This document shows, piece after piece, positions 32,677 through 36,355 of a stretch of 36,355 nt of DNA. The position numbers and the translations under genes are program-made. Each line of letters opens with the position of its first letter. The first letter of the stretch is position 1. The notes under the pieces were generated by a model. It did no database searches. It was not told the origin of the DNA and saw only the letters and a program-made list of their open reading frames with translations. Origin of the DNA: Flavobacteriales bacterium (GTDB lineage: Bacteria; Bacteroidota; Bacteroidia; Flavobacteriales; UBA1820); NCBI GenBank assembly GCA_017537565.1, contig JAFYKQ010000053.1, positions 1-36,355 on the forward strand. The letters run 5' to 3'.

Positions 32677-34392
32677 ATGAAAAATAGATTATTGACTTAT
32701 ATGATGGCATTGGTCGTGTCATTTGTGGTGGCGTCTTGTTCCAAGGGAGAAGACCCATTCTTGCAAGCGGGACCAGCCAGAATAGAAATAGCAGCCGATG
32801 CTACAAGTGCAACGTTTGCTATCAGTTCAAATGTACAGTGGACTATCTCTTCGTCAGACACGTGGGCAACAGTTAGTCCTACGTCTGGTCAGGGTAATGC
32901 TACGGTAAACATCACATCACAGACACAGACGACACATTCGTCTCGTTCTATGACTTTTACTATTAAAAGTAAAGATGTTCCAGAAGGTGGAGCTACTGTG
33001 ACTCTTACACAGAAAGAAGCTCCAAACGTAGTGCCTACGGCACCGGTGCTGGTTTCTCCTGCCAATGGTGAGACAATAGCAGGACTTGTGCCTACGTTTA
33101 CTTGGCAGGCATCACAGGACGCCAATGGCGATGCTATTGCATACACCCTTAAAATATCCAAAGACCAGCAGACGTGGAGCTCTTATAATACTCGTGAGCT
33201 TACATACACCTTGTCAGACAAACAGGAAATGGGCGCTACTTACTATTGGAAGGTAGAGGCTACAGATGGTATGTCAACAGATGTAATATCGAGTGAAGTG
33301 TTCTCATATACTACACCTAGTGTAACTTACCACGGTGAGGGAGAATATAAGGCGTATGAGATAAATACCGATACCAATCCTATTAACATCGTACTGATGG
33401 GTGATGGATTTATACAGGAAGATTTGGTAGAGGGTGCAGCTTATGACCAGGCGATGGAGGATGCGGTAGAAGCATTCTTTGATATAGAGCCATACCGCTC
33501 ATACAGAAACAAATTCAATATCTATTTTGTTTATTCTGAAAGCCAACACCGTGGTGCTATGTATGGTCACGGTCACGATGGTTCTCAGAGTGCAAATTTT
33601 GCTACGTTTAGACCTTCTACGTCTTTCCGTGCTACATTTGATGCTACGTCTTCCAATAGCACAAGCACCACGTGTGATTATTACAAGGTGATGAACTATG
33701 CCCGTAAAGTGCCAGCACTGGCCGTTGGTGAAGATGTAAGAGAAGAAGGCGGATACATATATGGTGCATTGGCAGATGAAGCTAACCCTATAAATCATAG
33801 TATCTTGATTCTGGTGATAAACGATAAACGTTATGCGGGTACTTGTACTATGTGGTCAGATGGTGCCTGTGTAGGTATGTGTCCTATGTCACGTGCGTTT
33901 GAAGCTACATTGCGTCACGAGGTAGGTGGACACGGTTTCCCAAAACTGGGTGATGAATATACATATTCGGGAGCTCCTTCACAAGATGATATAACTAGAA
34001 TAAAGACTTGGCAGAATCGAGGTTTCTATAAAAACATATCTGTTACACCAGAGCCTTCGCTCGTACCTTGGAGTATGTTTATAGGCGATAGCAAATATCC
34101 AGAAGTAGGTGTCTATGAGGGGGCTATGACATTCCCTACTGGTGTATGGCGTAGTGAGCAGATATCTTGTATGATTGATAACCGTTCATATTTCAATGGT
34201 ATATCTCGCTATACTATAGTGGAACGCATTATGAAGATTTCTACTGGTAATGCGACAAATGATAATTATAAATATTCTTACGAAGCCTTTAAGGCACAGG
34301 ATAAAAAAGATCCAAATGTGGCAAATGGTCTTACCAAGGCTGGAGAGAATTATCCTCCACTTGCCCCACCTATACTTATTGAAGTAAAATAA
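32677..34392 (+). CDS. M64-family (IgA-peptidase-like) zinc metallopeptidase lipoprotein
   Basis: 571 aa. Lipoprotein signal with Cys at 21 (VVASCSKGED). A BACON domain (about 33-112, SSNVQWTISSSDTWATVSPTSGQG) is followed by a fibronectin-III-like beta domain (about 118-212) and an M64 peptidase domain (about 230-540). The zinc site is H414-E415-x-x-H419 (TLRHEVGGHGFPKLGDEY), with D426 the likely third ligand. The M64 family includes peptidases that cleave IgA, but whether this one does cannot be read from sequence. It is probably exposed at the cell surface. No terminator is seen between the dksA-like gene and this gene, and no consensus promoter in the 119-nt gap. Its own terminator follows. 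Confidence 0.92.
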   Translation: MKNRLLTYMMALVVSFVVASCSKGEDPFLQAGPARIEIAADATSATFAISSNVQWTISSSDTWATVSPTSGQGNATVNITSQTQTTHSSRSMTFTIKSKDVPEGGATVTLTQKEAPNVVPTAPVLVSPANGETIAGLVPTFTWQASQDANGDAIAYTLKISKDQQTWSSYNTRELTYTLSDKQEMGATYYWKVEATDGMSTDVISSEVFSYTTPSVTYHGEGEYKAYEINTDTNPINIVLMGDGFIQEDLVEGAAYDQAMEDAVEAFFDIEPYRSYRNKFNIYFVYSESQHRGAMYGHGHDGSQSANFATFRPSTSFRATFDATSSNSTSTTCDYYKVMNYARKVPALAVGEDVREEGGYIYGALADEANPINHSILILVINDKRYAGTCTMWSDGACVGMCPMSRAFEATLRHEVGGHGFPKLGDEYTYSGAPSQDDITRIKTWQNRGFYKNISVTPEPSLVPWSMFIGDSKYPEVGVYEGAMTFPTGVWRSEQISCMIDNRSYFNGISRYTIVERIMKISTGNATNDNYKYSYEAFKAQDKKDPNVANGLTKAGENYPPLAPPILIEVK

Positions 34393-34401
34393 TGAAAATA
34401 T

Positions 34402-34426
34402 AACTCCACCGCAAGGTGGAGTTTTT
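34402..34426 (+). terminator. Terminator of the M64 gene
   Basis: 9-bp stem AACTCCACC (34402-34410) / GGTGGAGTT (34415-34423) with a stable GCAA tetraloop and a T run. It lies 10 nt after the stop codon. Confidence 0.88.
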
Positions 34427-34458
34427 AGATAAATCATTCAAAATAAAAACGATAGGAT

Positions 34459-36231
34459 ATGAAAGAATTTTTAAAAATGTTTTTTGCAGCATTGCTGGCA
34501 GGAGTGGTGCTTACTTTCCTCCCATTTTTTATGTTTATGGGAATGGTGTCTATGATATCTGCTCTGTCTGAAGATGAGGTAGCGGGTGTTAAAGATAATT
34601 CGATGTTGGTCGTGGACCTGTCAACTCCTATTATGGACTGTGTGGTAGAAGACCCTATGTCTCGTTTTTCTCCAGAGTTTTTGATTTTGGGTGGCGGTGT
34701 TCAGGACGAAAATACACTGGCTCTTAAAGACCTGACAGATGCTATTACTCGCGCAGCTACTGATGACCGTATAAAAGGTATGGTGCTTTCTGGTAGTGGT
34801 TTTGGCGGAGGTATGGCACAGCTTATGGCTGTAGAAAAAGCTCTTAAAGAGTTCAAGGAATCTGGTAAGCCAATAGTGTCATATGCCGAAAATTATACAC
34901 AGGGAGAATATATACTGAAAAGCCTATCTACCAAACTGTTCCTCAATCCAAACGGTGGTGTTGACCTTAAAGGTCTTGCTACACAGATGCCGTTCTATAA
35001 AGGATTTTTGGAAAAATATGGCATAGACGTGCAGATATTCCGCGTGGGTAAATTTAAGAGTGCTGTAGAGCCTTTTATAGAAACCAAAATGAGTGAAGCC
35101 AACCGCGAGCAAAACCTGCGTATGTTGGAAACTGTATGGGATACTGTCTCTACTATCATAGCAGAAAATAGAGGCCTGTCTCGTGAAGAAATATGTGCAG
35201 CGGCTGCTTCTCGTGCTGGAATGTTCTCACAGGAGGCTCTCGGTGCAGGATTGGTAGATACACTTTCATACTATGAAGGATATGCGTCTTATATAAAAGA
35301 TACATTGGGTGTGAAAAATAAAATATCCATAGTGGACTACATAGCTCAGCCATCTATGGTGATAGAAACAGCCAAAAAGAAAATAGCTATCATCTATGCC
35401 GAAGGTGAAATAGTAGATGAACCAGAGGTAGGTAGCATAAGTACCAAGAGCATACGTAAGGACGTAGAAAAAGTCATAAAAGATACCAATGTGGTGGCTG
35501 TCGTTTTGCGTGTAAACTCACCTGGTGGTTCGGCATTGGCGTCAGACAATATATGGTATTCGCTAGAAAAATTGCAGAAGGAAAAACCTGTAGTAGTATC
35601 TATGGGTGACTATGCTGCCAGCGGAGGTTACTATATCTCTTGTGGTTCAGACTATATATTTGCAGAACCTACTACTCTTACAGGTAGTATAGGTGTGTTT
35701 GGTGTTATACCAAATGTATCCAAATTGGCTTCAAAACACGGTATCACGATAGATGAGGTGGCTATCTATCCAAATTCTATCGACCCATCGTTGTTGGCTC
35801 CTGTAAGCAAAGGATTGGCTCCTATTATACAGAAAAACATAGAGAGTGTTTATACTCAATTCCTCTCTCGTGTAGCCGAAGGTCGTGGAAAGACCACAGA
35901 TGAAATCCACGAGATAGCACAGGGACGCGTATGGACTGGTAGCGACGCCATAGAAATAGGACTTGTGGACGAGATAGGTGGTCTTTATGATGCGATAGAA
36001 AAGGCTGCATCGATAGCTGGTGTAGAGGAATATCGCGTCATACAAACTACAAACCCTAAAAAATCTATAGATGCGTTTATGGAGCTTTTGGGAGGAAGTA
36101 AAGATGACGAGATACGTGCCGTGGTAGGTGATGAACTGGCAGATATGCTGGGAGTGATGCGTGAGATAAGCGATGAAGATAAACCACGCGTGATGGCTCG
36201 TATGCCATACGGATACAGAATAGATTTCTAA
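34459..36231 (+). CDS. sppA: Signal peptide peptidase SppA, long (67K) type
   Basis: Membrane-anchored Ser/Lys protease that degrades cleaved signal peptides. It is 590 aa, the tandem-domain (SppA_67K) length. One N-terminal membrane anchor (about 5-30) precedes two S49 halves. The catalytic Lys is K200 in VGKFKSAVEPF in the first half, and the nucleophile S388 is in GDYAASGGYY in the second half, as expected from E. coli (K209, S409). RVNSPGGSALASD and GSIGVFGVIPN are the conserved oxyanion and strand elements. It follows the M64 gene after a terminator. No clear TAnnTTTG promoter is in the 35-nt gap. Confidence 0.95.
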   Translation: MKEFLKMFFAALLAGVVLTFLPFFMFMGMVSMISALSEDEVAGVKDNSMLVVDLSTPIMDCVVEDPMSRFSPEFLILGGGVQDENTLALKDLTDAITRAATDDRIKGMVLSGSGFGGGMAQLMAVEKALKEFKESGKPIVSYAENYTQGEYILKSLSTKLFLNPNGGVDLKGLATQMPFYKGFLEKYGIDVQIFRVGKFKSAVEPFIETKMSEANREQNLRMLETVWDTVSTIIAENRGLSREEICAAAASRAGMFSQEALGAGLVDTLSYYEGYASYIKDTLGVKNKISIVDYIAQPSMVIETAKKKIAIIYAEGEIVDEPEVGSISTKSIRKDVEKVIKDTNVVAVVLRVNSPGGSALASDNIWYSLEKLQKEKPVVVSMGDYAASGGYYISCGSDYIFAEPTTLTGSIGVFGVIPNVSKLASKHGITIDEVAIYPNSIDPSLLAPVSKGLAPIIQKNIESVYTQFLSRVAEGRGKTTDEIHEIAQGRVWTGSDAIEIGLVDEIGGLYDAIEKAASIAGVEEYRVIQTTNPKKSIDAFMELLGGSKDDEIRAVVGDELADMLGVMREISDEDKPRVMARMPYGYRIDF

Positions 36232-36250
36232 TGATATAATTATCTCAATA

Positions 36251-36280
36251 AAAAATCACGCCCCACGGGGCGTGATTTTT
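36251..36280 (+). terminator. Terminator of sppA
   Basis: 14-bp stem AAAAATCACGCCCC (36251-36264) / GGGGCGTGATTTTT (36267-36280), with the T run continuing to 36281. The last 75 bases of the window (36281-36355) contain no recognisable feature. Confidence 0.93.
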
Positions 36281-36355
36281 TATTGGCCGTAGGGCATTTG
36301 TCCCCATATAATTGAATTTAGTCGAAAAAAATATGGTGGTTTCATTAAAATTTTG

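Noticed and set aside
1-36355. CRISPR array, insertion sequence, integrase, toxin-antitoxin pair or defence island
   Set aside because: I saw no regularly spaced repeats, terminal inverted repeats with transposase, recombinase motif, or paired small toxin/antitoxin genes in the window.

Overview
The window looks like a chromosomal segment from an anaerobic member of the Bacteroidota, most likely order Bacteroidales. The evidence is: gldD and gldE homologues; promoters of the TTTG-N19/20-TAnnTTTG type; a BACON-domain lipoprotein; a DksA-like protein linked to ileS; a six-S1-domain rpsA; a desulfoferrodoxin; and a ptb-buk pair. The family or genus cannot be fixed from sequence alone. Almost all of the window is ordinary core genome. 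It contains no insertion sequence, integrase, CRISPR array or intact prophage that I can see.

Layout. (1) 1-4.7 kb: the 3' part of class II fructose-bisphosphate aldolase (+), then a leftward set rpiB-rnr-tadA followed by an orphan XRE/repressor-like gene. (2) 4.8-7.3 kb: desulfoferrodoxin (+), convergent with rpsA (-), sharing one hairpin between them. (3) 7.3-11.1 kb: a leftward operon ptb-buk-rdgB-ybgC-(DUF4923-like secreted protein). (4) 11.2-14.6 kb: the proteostasis block tig, clpP-clpX (leftward). (5) 14.7-16.2 kb: a solitary SPP1-gp6-type phage portal gene with its own host-type promoter. (6) 16.3-21.8 kb: an RND efflux operon acrA-acrB-tolC with a palindromic candidate operator but no regulator gene beside it. 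(7) 21.9-22.3 kb: tRNA-Arg(ACG) and clpS. (8) 22.4-28.6 kb: a leftward run gldE-gldD-TPR protein-GH20 hexosaminidase. (9) 28.7-36.3 kb: rightward ileS-dksA-like, an M64-family (IgA-peptidase-like) lipoprotein, and sppA.

Functional picture. Several genes concern protein quality control (trigger factor, ClpX, ClpP, ClpS, SppA) and RNA or translation (RNase R, TadA, S1, IleRS, tRNA-Arg). TadA and tRNA-Arg(ACG) are functionally paired, because TadA makes the inosine at the tRNA's wobble position. Desulfoferrodoxin and the acyl-phosphate pathway fit anaerobic fermentation. The GH20 enzyme and the M64 peptidase are surface or periplasmic lipoproteins suited to degrading host or mucosal glycoproteins.

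The items most worth a second look are: the orphan portal gene under a consensus host promoter; the swapped GIHH (rather than HxGH) signature in IleRS; the perfect palindrome upstream of acrA; clpS placed immediately behind a strong terminator; the gldE/gldD pair with TTG starts and a GldD lacking a lipobox; and the contrast between ATA-dominated isoleucine codons in ileS and ATC-dominated ones in rpsA.
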